A DNA stretch of 33,776 nt from positions 1 through 33,776 of the forward strand of contig NZ_VKJP01000030.1 of assembly GCF_007280575.1 (NCBI RefSeq). The letters are read 5' to 3'. Positions 8,725 to 17,521 of the stretch are shown here, piece by piece (within the stretch, counting starts at the first letter, position 1; every line of letters starts with the position of its first letter). Under the pieces are notes generated by a model. It did no database searches and was not told the DNA's origin. It saw only the letters and a program-made list of their open reading frames with translations. Both the position numbers and the translations under genes were made by a program. This DNA is from Streptomyces benahoarensis (GTDB lineage Bacteria; Actinomycetota; Actinomycetes; Streptomycetales; Streptomycetaceae).

Positions 8725-9471
8725 TCATACGACCGCATCCACCAGCATGGACGCCGCCACCGCGAGCAGCACGACGGCGAAGACGTGCTGCAGGGCCGGG
8801 CCGGGCACCTTCGCCGCGAGGCGTTTGCCGTCCCAGGCGCCGAGGACCGCCGCTCCGGCGAACGGTCCGATGACGGCCCAGTTCAGGCCGGTCGCCGTCC
8901 CGGCGCGCAGCCCCAGGGCGGCGACCGAGTTGACGGTGATGACCAGCAGGCTGGTGCCCACCGCCGCCCGCATCCGCATACCGAGCACGTTGACCAGCGC
9001 CGGAACGGCGAGGAACCCGCCGCCGACGCCGAGGACCCCGGTGGCCGCCCCGAGCCCGGCACCGACGGCTGCCGCCCGGCCGGGCCGTATCTGTACGGAA
9101 CCCTCCACAATGGGGCGGCGCCGGAGCATACGGAACGCCGCGGTGGCCGCGAGCGCCGCGAAGGCCACGGTGAGCAGAGCGGTCGGCAGGCGCCCCGCGA
9201 GCGCGCCGCCCAGCATGGCCGGACCGATCCCCGCCGCCGCGAACAGCAGCCCCGTACGCCATCGCACCTGCCCGTCCCGGGCGTGCGCGAGCAGCGCGGT
9301 GGCGGAGGTGACGGCGACGATGATCAGGCTCGCGGTGGTGGCCGCGACCGGGGTGAAACCGAGCAGATAGATCAACGCGGGAACGGCCAGCACACTGCCG
9401 CCACCGCCGAGCGCCCCCAGAGCGACACCGATGACCCCACCGGCGACCAGGGCGAATATCACCGCGCTCAT
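8725..9471 (-). CDS. TauE/SafE-family sulfite/organosulfur exporter-like permease
   Basis: The 248-residue protein has about seven to eight membrane helices and the duplicated TauE/SafE pattern: ALGGGGSVLAVPALIYLLG near the N-terminus and VLGVGGGFLAVPALVNVLG in the second half. The family exports or imports sulfite, thiosulfate or sulfoacetate across the cytoplasmic membrane. Its place next to persulfide-oxidising and rhodanese genes suggests export of sulfite or thiosulfate made during persulfide detoxification. The start is ATG 9471, directly before the first helix; an in-frame upstream extension would translate a tyrosine/proline repeat and is rejected. It is on the strand of the dioxygenase gene but 239 bp away. 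Confidence 0.9.
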   Translation of the reverse strand: MSAVIFALVAGGVIGVALGALGGGGSVLAVPALIYLLGFTPVAATTASLIIVAVTSATALLAHARDGQVRWRTGLLFAAAGIGPAMLGGALAGRLPTALLTVAFAALAATAAFRMLRRRPIVEGSVQIRPGRAAAVGAGLGAATGVLGVGGGFLAVPALVNVLGMRMRAAVGTSLLVITVNSVAALGLRAGTATGLNWAVIGPFAGAAVLGAWDGKRLAAKVPGPALQHVFAVVLLAVAASMLVDAVV

Positions 9472-9583
9472 GCGGGCCACCCGCCGGTGGTACACAGGTC
9501 CGCGGCGGAGGCGCGCGCCGCCCGCCGGTGGTGCGGTACGGGGGCGGGGCACCCGGGGGCGGTACCCGTACGGGTACGCATGC

Positions 9584-9613
9584 GGGTACGGGTACGGGTA
9601 CGGGTACGGGTAC
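9584..9613. repeat. Hexanucleotide microsatellite GGGTAC x5
   Basis: Five perfect GGGTAC copies lie between the permease and the persulfide-dioxygenase-like genes, with interrupted copies just upstream (9562-9580). The array contains KpnI-like GGTACC relatives and short self-complementary stretches. Length variation between strains would be expected. Confidence 0.85.
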
Positions 9614-9710
9614 AGGCGGCGGCCCACGGCACGGCCCCGCGCACGGGGGCGGCGGGACCGCGTCTACAGGAACTCATACTCAGCGTGCTCCCTCTCGGTT
9701 CGCGACCGGT

Positions 9711-11075
9711 TCAGGCGGGGCGGACGGTGAGTCCGGCCCGCTCGGCCGCGTCGAAGGAGTCGTCGACGGCCACGACGTCGCGGCCCGCCGCGTCGAGCAG
9801 CGAGGCGGCGATGGCCGCGCGCATTCCGCCCGCGCAGTGCACCCACACCTGACCTGCGGGAACGTCGTGAATACGCCGGTGCAGCATGTGCAGCGGGAGG
9901 TGAACCGAGCCCTCGACGAAGCCGTTCGCCCGCTCGCCGTCCCGGCGGACGTCGAGGACCACGGCACCGTCCTTGGCCCGCTCCGCGAGATCGGCGAAGG
10001 TGGCCCGGGGGAAGGAGGCGAGCGCTTCGTCGTCGCGGACCCAGTTCGCCGGGTCCCCGGTGGCCGCAGCGGTCGGACGGTCGATACCGACCCGCGCCAA
10101 CTCCCGCTGTGCGTCGGCCAGTTGATCGGCCGACTCCGCGAGCAGCGTCACCGGCTTCCCCCACGGGATCAGCCAGGCCAGGTACGTGGCGAGCTGCCCT
10201 TCGCCCTCGAAGTTGAACGCGCCGGACACATGCCCCTCGGCGAAGGCGACGCGGTGGCGCAGGTCGACCACCCACTCCCCGGCGGCCAGCCGGTCGGCGA
10301 TCTCCTGGGCGTCGGCGACGGCGGGCGGGGTGAGGTCGACGGGCGCGGGCCCGGCGGCGTTGGCCGGCCCCATGTGCGCGTAATAGGCAGGGATGTCGTC
10401 AAGTCCGGCCAGCAGGTCGGCGACGAACGCACCCACCTCCCGGGTCAGCGCCTCATTGGACGCCTTCTCCGCACCGATCGTGGTGGACTCCCCCGTCGTC
10501 CCCCCTGCCGCGCAGAAGCTTCCGAAGCCGTGCGTGGGCAGCACCGCCGTCTCGTCCGGCAACTCGGCGGCCAGCCGGTGCGCGGAGGCGTGCTGGGCCC
10601 GGGCGAGCTCCGCGGTCAGCCGCGGTTCGACCAGGTCAGGCCGTCCGACGGTCCCGATCAGCAGCGACCCGCCGGTGAACACGGCGACATCCTTACCGTT
10701 CTCCTCCAGGACGTACGAGGTGTGGTGCGGGGTGTGCCCCGGGGTGGCCAGCGCACGCAGCGCGAGCCCGGCGGCGGCGTCGATCTCCGCGCGGTCCCCG
10801 TCCCGCACCGGCGTCCGCGCGAATTCCACCGCGGCCCCGGCGGGCACGAGATAGGCGGCACCGGTGATCCTCGCGAGTTCGAGCCCACCGGTGACGTAGT
10901 CGTTGTGGAGATGGGTCTCGACGACGTGGGATATCCGCACTCCCCGCCGGGCCGCCGCCGCGAGCACCTGCTCGACGTCGCGCGGCGGGTCCACCGCCAC
11001 GGCGGTCCGCCCGCCGCCGGCCAGGTAGCTGCGGTTGCCCAGACCGGCGATCTCAAGGGTGTCGACGAAGAACAC
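9711..11075 (-). CDS. CstB-like fusion: metallo-beta-lactamase persulfide dioxygenase plus rhodanese domains
   Basis: The 454-residue protein has an ETHE1-like metallo-beta-lactamase domain (about 1-235). Its metal loop THLHNDY gives H55, H57 and D59, and H114 lies in TPGHTPHH. A rhodanese-fold segment without catalytic cysteine follows (about 265-345), then an active rhodanese (about 360-450) with HCAGGMRA, catalytic C414. The order and length match CstB of Staphylococcus, which oxidises persulfides and releases thiosulfate. One oddity: the aspartate of the TGD iron-ligand motif in ETHE1 is glycine here (FTGGSL, G136). The start is GTG 11075 with GGAAGGA upstream. Two operator-like dyads lie 26-71 bp upstream of the start, so repression by the CstR-like protein is likely. 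Confidence 0.92.
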   Translation of the reverse strand: MFFVDTLEIAGLGNRSYLAGGGRTAVAVDPPRDVEQVLAAAARRGVRISHVVETHLHNDYVTGGLELARITGAAYLVPAGAAVEFARTPVRDGDRAEIDAAAGLALRALATPGHTPHHTSYVLEENGKDVAVFTGGSLLIGTVGRPDLVEPRLTAELARAQHASAHRLAAELPDETAVLPTHGFGSFCAAGGTTGESTTIGAEKASNEALTREVGAFVADLLAGLDDIPAYYAHMGPANAAGPAPVDLTPPAVADAQEIADRLAAGEWVVDLRHRVAFAEGHVSGAFNFEGEGQLATYLAWLIPWGKPVTLLAESADQLADAQRELARVGIDRPTAAATGDPANWVRDDEALASFPRATFADLAERAKDGAVVLDVRRDGERANGFVEGSVHLPLHMLHRRIHDVPAGQVWVHCAGGMRAAIAASLLDAAGRDVVAVDDSFDAAERAGLTVRPA

Positions 11076-11100
11076 GGGGCACTTCCTTCCGTTACACGAT

Positions 11101-11114
11101 TACCCCCCGGGGTA
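11101..11114. promoter_or_regulatory. CsoR/CstR-type operator, proximal to the fusion gene
   Basis: TACCCCCCGGGGTA is a near-perfect version of the 8166 dyad, differing only in the two central bases. It lies 25 bp upstream of the GTG at 11075. The TATACC on the minus strand that overlaps its edge could be the -10 of the operon promoter, so occupancy would block transcription. Confidence 0.82.
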
Positions 11115-11132
11115 TATTGACGTTAACACGGG

Positions 11133-11146
11133 TACCCCTAGGGGTA
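11133..11146. promoter_or_regulatory. CsoR/CstR-type operator, distal
   Basis: TACCCCTAGGGGTA is identical to 8166-8179. Its centre is 32 bp (about three helical turns) from the centre of the proximal site, which would put two bound tetramers on the same face of the DNA. Confidence 0.85.
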
Positions 11147-11555
11147 TTTTCGAGTGTGTTCTCGGATGCCTCGGGGCGCGCTCTCGGGGGGCGCTCTCCG
11201 GGCGCGGAGCCGGTACGGGGAAGAGTCACGCGGCCGTACGCGGGAAGAGCCACAGGGCAAGACGGACGGGGAACGGCCAGAGGCGGTAAGGGGCTCCCAG
11301 TCGGGAGATGCCCAGGGGCGGCAAGGGGTCGCGGCCGGGGCGTGACCGAGGGGCCGAGGGGCCGAGGCCGCGGAGGCAGGCACCCCGGCCCACCAGGCCG
11401 AAGGCGGCGACCGGCCCCCACCGGACGCACCGAGCGAAAGCGCATCCCGGCCTCACCGAGTCACCAAGTCGAAGGCGGGCGCGCCCCGGCCATCGAGCTG
11501 ACAGCGGGGCGCCCCGCCTCACCGCGCTCACCGCGCTCACCGGCCCGAGGCGAAC
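11147..11555. other. Intergenic stretch upstream of the sulfur operon, no gene seen
   Basis: About 400 bp without a convincing gene. Both strands show long open frames because of composition, but they are arginine/proline-rich and without domains. The stretch carries irregular short repeats around GCCGAGGGGCCGAGG and then runs into the 19-bp array. Confidence 0.5.
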
Positions 11556-11670
11556 CCCAGAGGTCAGGCGCGACCGCGAGAGATCGGGCACAGTCGCAGA
11601 GGTCAGGCGTGCTCACAGAGGTCAGACGTACTCGCAGAGGTCAGACGCACCCGCGGAGATCAGGCCCGCC
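11556..11670. repeat. 19-bp minisatellite overlapping the end of the acetyltransferase gene
   Basis: Six degenerate units (consensus CGCAGAGGTCAGRCGYRCT) start at 11556, 11576, 11595, 11614, 11633 and 11652. The last unit overlaps the final codons and stop of the acetyltransferase gene (stop at 11660-11662). Unit 1 is 20 bp, the rest 19 bp. The array grew outward from, or invaded, the gene's 3' end. Confidence 0.75.
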
Positions 11671-12208
11671 CACGCTCCAACCCCCACGTCTGCAGCACAT
11701 ACGCCCGCCCCTTCTCCTCCCCCGTGATCAGCGGCACGTCGAGCAGCCGGAAACCCGCCTTGGTGGCCACGGCCACGCTCGCCGCGTTCTCCGCCTCCAG
11801 CTCCAGAATCACCTGCTCCGCGCCCAGCTCCTCGAAGGCGTACGCGGCCATCACCCGCACCGCCCGCGCCGCCAGCCCCTGCCCACGGTGCGCCGGGCCG
11901 ATGGCGTACCCCAGCTCCGTGCCCTCGGGGGCGCGCCGCAGCATCACCTCGCCGAGCGGCACGCCGCCGTCAACAGTGACGGCCAGCATGATGACCTTCC
12001 CCTCGGCCCGCAGCCGCCGGGCCCGGTCCAGCCGATCATCGGCGGCCGCTTCGTCGAAGGGCGAGACGATCGGCGTCCAGTACGCGATATCGGGGTGATC
12101 GAACAGCTCCGGCATCGCGTCGCGATCCCCCTCCGCCCAGTCACGAAGGACGAGCCCCTCCCCCGACAGCTCCATCCGCTCGGGAAAAGACGACGTACTG
12201 CTGCTCAT
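11660..12208 (-). CDS. GNAT-family N-acetyltransferase (RimJ/RimL-like)
   Basis: The 182-residue protein has the acetyl-CoA-binding motif A (about 105-130) with the Q/RxxGxG/A pattern as HRGQGLAARAV, and the family's later ENAASVAVATKAGFR helix with the conserved Asn-Ala-Ala-Ser. The N-terminal LVLRDWAEGD strand is typical of RimJ/RimL acetyltransferases, which acetylate ribosomal-protein N-termini or small molecules. The substrate is unknown. The ATG at 12208 is fixed by AGGAGG 9 nt upstream. The gene is divergent from the P-loop gene at 12445. Confidence 0.92.
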   Translation of the reverse strand: MSSSTSSFPERMELSGEGLVLRDWAEGDRDAMPELFDHPDIAYWTPIVSPFDEAAADDRLDRARRLRAEGKVIMLAVTVDGGVPLGEVMLRRAPEGTELGYAIGPAHRGQGLAARAVRVMAAYAFEELGAEQVILELEAENAASVAVATKAGFRLLDVPLITGEEKGRAYVLQTWGLERGRA

Positions 12209-12444
12209 GGCAACGAACCTCCTGGCCGGTACAGAACGAGGCAGGGTAACCGGAGGCGCACCACCCCACCGAAATCCCGCACACAGTGCTGTGCAGCCCA
12301 CACACCACGTAGGCGAACGGACCCGACCGACGGGCCCGAGCCGAGGCCGAGAGCCAAGGGCCGGTACCCGCCCTCCGACGGCAAACCGACCCGCCCGGGA
12401 CGGACCGGACGGAGGAGCGACGACGGGCACCGCCGGATCGGATC

Positions 12445-13062
12445 ATGGACAGCACAGTCAAGATCCGGCAGCATCGGCGGATGCTGAGGCGCGAACGACC
12501 TGTGGTGGTCGCCGTATGCGGTTCCCCAGGGGCCGGAAAGACCACCGTTGCCCGCGCGACGGCGCGCCGTCTCGGTGTGCCGTTCCTGACCCGGGACGAG
12601 ATCAAGGTCGGTCTCGCGCTCTCCTCAGCTTCCGTCGTCAAGGACGGCGGCGTGCATCTCAACCCGGAATTCCACATCGCCGGCGGCCCTTTGAGCCACC
12701 GCGCCGAGGCCGTCATGGTGGACACGGCCCGGCTGCTCGCCTCCTCAGGGGTGAGCTTCGTCGTGGAGTCCTCCGTGTTGTCGCGCACGCTGATGGACGG
12801 GCTACTCGCATGTGACGCCCGGATACTCGCTGTTCACGTCGTCGCCCGCGCATCGGTCATCGACGAGCGCCTCCGCGCCCGGGCAGCCCAAGGCGGGGAA
12901 ACCGACCGGCAGCTCTTGTCTCAGTTCCGGCGGGGTGAGATGAAGCGGTCGATCTTCGATGCCCCGGGTGAAGTCGACGCCGTCGTCGAAGTCGATACTT
13001 CAGGCGAGGATGAACCGGGCATCGAACCCATCGTGGCAGCAGTCATCGCCCTGATTCGCTGA
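12445..13062 (+). CDS. P-loop kinase-like ATPase (AAA_33 / zeta-toxin-like fold)
   Basis: The 205-residue protein has a Walker A motif GSPGAGKT (26-33), followed by FLTRDEIKVGL in the position of a substrate-binding segment. A VVESS strand and an arginine-rich lid (IDERLRARAAQGG) come later. This layout is shared by small-molecule kinases such as chloramphenicol phosphotransferase and by zeta toxins; neither role can be chosen from sequence, and no antitoxin is visible beside it. The ATG at 12445 is the first in-frame start but has no close Shine-Dalgarno; ATG 12481 is an alternative that keeps the P-loop. Base composition is less GC-extreme than in the flanking core genes. Confidence 0.82.
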   Translation: MDSTVKIRQHRRMLRRERPVVVAVCGSPGAGKTTVARATARRLGVPFLTRDEIKVGLALSSASVVKDGGVHLNPEFHIAGGPLSHRAEAVMVDTARLLASSGVSFVVESSVLSRTLMDGLLACDARILAVHVVARASVIDERLRARAAQGGETDRQLLSQFRRGEMKRSIFDAPGEVDAVVEVDTSGEDEPGIEPIVAAVIALIR

Positions 13063-13365
13063 CCGAACACGCGCAACGGCACCTGGCCCCGCCGCCCTGC
13101 ACAGGCACCACACCTTCGCCGAACGCAGCCCCGAATTCGGCTCTTTCGAACGGCATTGCTGACGGAGCACGTCAGTGTGCCGCCGGGGGCCGACCGGTCT
13201 GCCCCCCATGGCAGGACGATTCCGCACGCGAAGTCCGAGCAACGAGATCCAAGGCGTAAACCAACAGGCCGGTAGAGAGTGGGGGCTACCGTCAAGTGGC
13301 TGCGATGACAAGGCAGTTCACCCTAGTATCCGTCGCACACGATCCACCCTGGGGGAGGGCCATGC
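13063..13365. other. Intergenic region with small hairpin and weak promoter candidate
   Basis: A perfect hairpin CTGACG/CGTCAG (13157-13173, 5-nt loop) lies mid-gap. TAGTAT at 13324-13329 is a possible -10 for the following gene, without a good -35. GGGGGAGG at 13351-13358 is the Shine-Dalgarno that selects ATG 13366 rather than the overlapping ATG 13362. Confidence 0.45.
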
Positions 13366-14259
13366 ATGTCCGACATCTGGGACAACGTACGGTCGCAGTG
13401 GGAGAGCATCCGCCACGCCGTCGAAGGTGACAGTCCTCGCACCGGCGCCGGCGCGGCCTTCTCTCGCGGAGGCATCGGTCTCTCGGTCAATCCCGTGGCG
13501 ATCACGGGCGAGCCCGGCGCCGGTAAGACCGTGCTGTACGACGCGCTGATTCAAGCGATCCGCAGCGGGGACGGTGACAGCAGCCGCAGCCCGAGCGTTG
13601 AGAAGCACACCACCGTCCTACGCTCCGGTGGCCGTCGCACCCGCTCGGTCGTCACCGTGATCCCTGGGCAGGTGTCCGCGCAGCGGGAGCAGGCCCTGAC
13701 CGACACCATGCGCGGTGCCGCGTCGCCACATGGGATCGTGCACGTCACCTGCTGGGGGCATAACAGGATCTGGCAGCGTGGCACGCAGCGTGATGTCCGG
13801 GAAGTCCTCGGCACTCAGGGGCAGACCGTGGACCGGGAAGCGGTGCGCGCCTGGCACCTGCACAAGGAGGTGGTGGACTTCCGCAACCTGGTCGACCAGA
13901 TCATCGATCGGCAGCTGGCCAAGCGCCTGCGATGGATGATCATCGCTGTGTCCAAAAGTGACCTTTACTGGGATCGACTCGACGAGGCACGTGACTACTA
14001 CATACCGGACACGGGCTCTGCTGGAACCGAGTCACCCTTCGGCATCCTGCTGCGCGATTTGGAGAACGAGACCGCGCTACGACTCTCCGTGGTGCCCATG
14101 GCCTCGCGCCTGATCCGCCACAAGTTTCTCCACGGATTGCCAGAGCAGACCTCGCAACTGGACGACTCGCAGATCGGTACCCTGCGGACCCATTTCAGCC
14201 AACAGCTCCAAGAGTTCATGGTGTCCGAACGACTCGGAGGGCGGCATGGCAGCCCTTGA
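13366..14259 (+). CDS. GTPase-like P-loop NTPase with degenerate G motifs; first gene of a three-gene unit
   Basis: The 297-residue soluble protein has a clear P-loop GEPGAGKT (48-55). It also has GTPase-like landmarks that deviate from consensus: VIPGQ (98-102) sits where the DxxG motif is expected, with Ile in place of Asp, and VSKSDL (195-200) resembles the NKxD guanine-specificity motif with Ser for Asn. An amphipathic N-terminus (WDNVRSQWESIRHAV) could touch the membrane. I do not recognise a named family. The next gene starts 14 nt before this one ends, and the third overlaps the second by 4 nt, so the trio is translationally coupled. A membrane-associated NTPase with two small membrane partners is the best reading; its purpose is unknown. 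Confidence 0.82.
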   Translation: MSDIWDNVRSQWESIRHAVEGDSPRTGAGAAFSRGGIGLSVNPVAITGEPGAGKTVLYDALIQAIRSGDGDSSRSPSVEKHTTVLRSGGRRTRSVVTVIPGQVSAQREQALTDTMRGAASPHGIVHVTCWGHNRIWQRGTQRDVREVLGTQGQTVDREAVRAWHLHKEVVDFRNLVDQIIDRQLAKRLRWMIIAVSKSDLYWDRLDEARDYYIPDTGSAGTESPFGILLRDLENETALRLSVVPMASRLIRHKFLHGLPEQTSQLDDSQIGTLRTHFSQQLQEFMVSERLGGRHGSP

Positions 14260-14686
14260 CCACGGCCCCGCATTCCTCCGAGCCCTGGATCGGGCCGAGG
14301 AGCGCCTAGCCGCTGTCCGCAGCGTCCATGCCCGCCTCCGGCATTTCCGTCGCCTCCAGGCTGCGGCAGCTGTCGTAGCCCTGCTCGCCCCCACGGTTCC
14401 GCTGTGGGGCGTAACCAAGGTGGGAGGCAGCCACGGCACCTGGATCCTCGTCTCACTGCTCACGGCGGTGGCCGCCCTGGCAGCTCTCCTCACGGTCCGG
14501 GTTGCGTGTGCACGCCCTTCGCGCCTGCGGATGACAGAAGAAGAGAGGGCGATGCTTGAGGACGTCAACCGATTGCGGGAGCTGTTCGCCCATGTCGCCG
14601 AGCGGGAGCAGTGGGACGGGTCCCTGACCCGGTCGGTCCGACAGCGGCTGTCCCGCTTCCCCATCGAAGGAGGATCATTCCGATGA
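14246..14686 (+). CDS. Two-helix membrane protein with cytoplasmic helical tail; second gene of the unit
   Basis: The 146-residue protein has an N-terminal helical segment rich in Arg/Ala (1-37), two hydrophobic helices (about 38-57 and 66-87), and a charged, probably coiled-coil tail (about 95-146, MTEEERAMLEDVNRLRELF). It is not recognised as a known family. The start is ATG 14246 with GGAGGG just upstream, inside the end of the NTPase gene. The tail could be the docking site for the NTPase (inference from coupling only). Confidence 0.8.
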   Translation: MAALDHGPAFLRALDRAEERLAAVRSVHARLRHFRRLQAAAAVVALLAPTVPLWGVTKVGGSHGTWILVSLLTAVAALAALLTVRVACARPSRLRMTEEERAMLEDVNRLRELFAHVAEREQWDGSLTRSVRQRLSRFPIEGGSFR

Positions 14687-15000
14687 TCAGGCGCGTAGCC
14701 GTCGCATTCGGCCTCGTGGCGTTTCCCTCGGCGTTACTCACCACCGTGGGATACGTGCTGGCCACGCGCACTCCGGGGCGCTACCAGCGCCTCTTCGAGG
14801 GCCAGTGGGACGCCATCGCAGGCGGCTTCACGATCGCCACGTTCGGTTTGCTGGTGCTGTCGTACGGGACGCGGCGTTGTTTCAGTGTCCTGGGCGGCTT
14901 CCAGCCCGACAATGTGCGACGTGGCGTGCTGGCGATGCTCGGCGGCATCCTGACATTCGCCATGGGCGGGCTTATGCTCTGGCACTTGTTGATCCCCTGA
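14683..15000 (+). CDS. Small three-helix membrane protein with a TTA codon; third gene of the unit
   Basis: The 105-residue protein has three hydrophobic helices (about 5-27, 45-63 and 80-103) and little else. Its ATG overlaps the previous stop (ATGA), and GGAGG at 14670-14674 lies upstream. Leu18 is encoded by TTA (14734-14736). In Streptomyces TTA codons are rare and need the bldA tRNA, so full production may be limited to late growth, and such codons are enriched in accessory genes. The family is not recognised. Confidence 0.8.
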   Translation: MIRRVAVAFGLVAFPSALLTTVGYVLATRTPGRYQRLFEGQWDAIAGGFTIATFGLLVLSYGTRRCFSVLGGFQPDNVRRGVLAMLGGILTFAMGGLMLWHLLIP

Positions 15001-15356
15001 CCCGTGTCCTTCTGCGGTGCTCGCGGTCTCCGCTGCCACGGGGAGGCCGCGCAAAGCAAGCGCCGGTTGCTGACGCCGTGAGTCCTGCAAGAGTTGATCC
15101 GAGTGAGGGCCCCGACCGGAAGGCTTTGGGACCACTCCTCGCTCGATGTCACGGCGAGCGCATTGACAAGCCTGCCAACGGAGACCGAGCGGGCGATCGC
15201 CGAGGCCGCCGCCCACCCCTCCCCGACCACCCGACGATGCCAGCGGTCGAGCCTGAGGCCGACGTCGAAGCGGATGAGGAGGCCCGGGCCGAAGCCGTAG
15301 CAAACAGTTCCGGGGAATCCACAGCCGAGCCCTGCCGGCGCCCCATCCGCTCACGC
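15001..15356. other. Intergenic stretch, no gene seen
   Basis: About 355 bp lies between the last membrane-protein gene and the tRNA terminator. Short open frames are present but have no convincing start or domain. No integrase, no duplicated tRNA 3' end and no clear terminator for the upstream genes were found. Confidence 0.5.
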
Positions 15357-15385
15357 AAAAGGCCCCGGACAAGAAGTCCGAGGCC
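15357..15385 (-). terminator. Intrinsic terminator of the tRNA-Thr transcript
   Basis: Read on the minus strand, GGCCTCGGAC and GTCCGGGGCC form a 10-bp stem (one G-U pair) around a 5-nt loop, followed by TTTT. It lies 52 bp beyond the 3' end of the tRNA gene. Confidence 0.85.
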
Positions 15386-15437
15386 GATCACAGCACCCCC
15401 GCGCAACAAAACCGCAGGTCATAACGCCCAAGCTGAG

Positions 15438-15511
15438 AGCCCCCTGTCGGATTCGAACCGACGACCTTCGCTTTACAAGAGCGGTGCTCTGGCCAGCTGA
15501 GCTAAGGAGGC
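15438..15511 (-). tRNA. tRNA-Thr (anticodon TGT)
   Basis: The 74-nt cloverleaf has acceptor stem GCCTCCT/AGGGGGC (one G-U pair), D arm TAGCTCAGCTGGCCAGAGCA, anticodon loop CTTGTAA with anticodon TGT, and T-arm GTTCGAATCC. CCA is not encoded. It is transcribed from the minus strand, away from msiK, and ends at the terminator at 15357-15385. Confidence 0.96.
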
Positions 15512-15683
15512 GTGCGGGAGCAGTGTACCCAGGCGGGTCGGATGCCGGTCGCCATTTCGTGACCTCTGGGGTGCTGACACCCGGGATCGCCGCAGGTAGC
15601 GTCGCGCCCGGCCCGCGGTTGTGGGCCGCGCCACTCCTTTACTCGGATCGTCCGGCACGTTCCTGCCGGTGAAGGGACACATC

Positions 15684-16820
<1,137 letters not shown>

Positions 16821-17074
16821 CCCGACAGGCTCAACTCCCGTATGGAGAAGGTGAATTGTCCGGTCGTGGCACTCATCCGCCGCGACCGGCCATCCCGGGC
16901 CCGGCACGCCCGACCGCTACGGGAGCGAGCGCGGGCAGCACGGCGGCGCGGGGGCGTAAAGGAACGCGCTCGCGCCCCCTTCGTCAACAACGCGCCCTCC
17001 CCAACAGCCCGTCTCGTCCCTCGATAAGGTGACGCAATGTCGCCATATCATCACCGCTCGCTACCATCGCGACC

Positions 17075-17491
17075 GTGAACTCCGCAGCCCGCCGTATCGG
17101 CAGAACTCTCGCCCTTGTCCTCCCCGTCGTCCTCGTGCTCTCCGGGACGCTCGCGGTCACCAGCGTGCCGTGGGCCTCGAAGTCCACGGACACGCAGATG
17201 CTGACCGCGTCCAGCGGGAAGACCGTCACCACGACCGCCCCCAAGGCCCCGCAGGACGCCCTCCGCGACCGCCTGCTGCTCGAACTCCAGGAGAGGGACC
17301 CGGGGGTGGCGCTGACCCACCTCCAGCGGGCCACCACGGAGCGGCCGTCGCTCGCCAAGCACTGCACGTCCATCGCGCGGGCGCTGGGCCGGGCAGCCGT
17401 CGCCAAGTACGGCGCCGGGCACCGCGCGCAGGCGTTCTCCCGCCCGGTCTGCGACACCTCCTTCGCCTCCGGCGTCGCCACCGCCCCGTGA
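17075..17491 (+). CDS. Small exported or membrane-anchored protein of unknown function
   Basis: The 138-residue protein starts at GTG 17075. The N-terminus has the charge-hydrophobic pattern of a signal peptide or anchor (RRIGRTLALVLPVVLVLSG, about 6-24). The mature part is Lys/Thr-rich and then helical, with two cysteines, C97 (AKHCTSIARALG) and C125 (RPVCDTSF), that could form a disulfide outside the cell. It is not recognised as a named family. It lies 30 bp before the nucleotidyltransferase gene on the same strand and may be co-transcribed with it. Confidence 0.72.
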   Translation: MNSAARRIGRTLALVLPVVLVLSGTLAVTSVPWASKSTDTQMLTASSGKTVTTTAPKAPQDALRDRLLLELQERDPGVALTHLQRATTERPSLAKHCTSIARALGRAAVAKYGAGHRAQAFSRPVCDTSFASGVATAP

Positions 17492-17521
17492 CCCACCCTC
17501 GCACCGCATAGGGTGCGAACC

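Noticed and set aside
9471..9627. N-terminal extension of the TauE-like protein with a (YP)n tract
   Set aside because: It is only the GGGTAC microsatellite read through; the conserved first helix starts at ATG 9471.
12445..13062. Zeta-type toxin of a toxin-antitoxin pair
   Set aside because: The fold is compatible, but no small antitoxin gene precedes or overlaps it, and similar P-loop proteins are ordinary kinases.
13362..13364. ATG at 13362 as the start of the NTPase
   Set aside because: It is out of frame with the P-loop protein; ATG 13366 has the properly spaced GGGGGAGG.
15438..15511. tRNA-Thr as an occupied attachment site of an integrative element
   Set aside because: No integrase gene is near, and I could not find a second copy of the tRNA 3' end in the window. 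Kept only as a weak hypothesis.
16842..17027. 61-codon frame downstream of msiK
   Set aside because: Arginine-rich composition, no domain and only weak start context; more likely non-coding.
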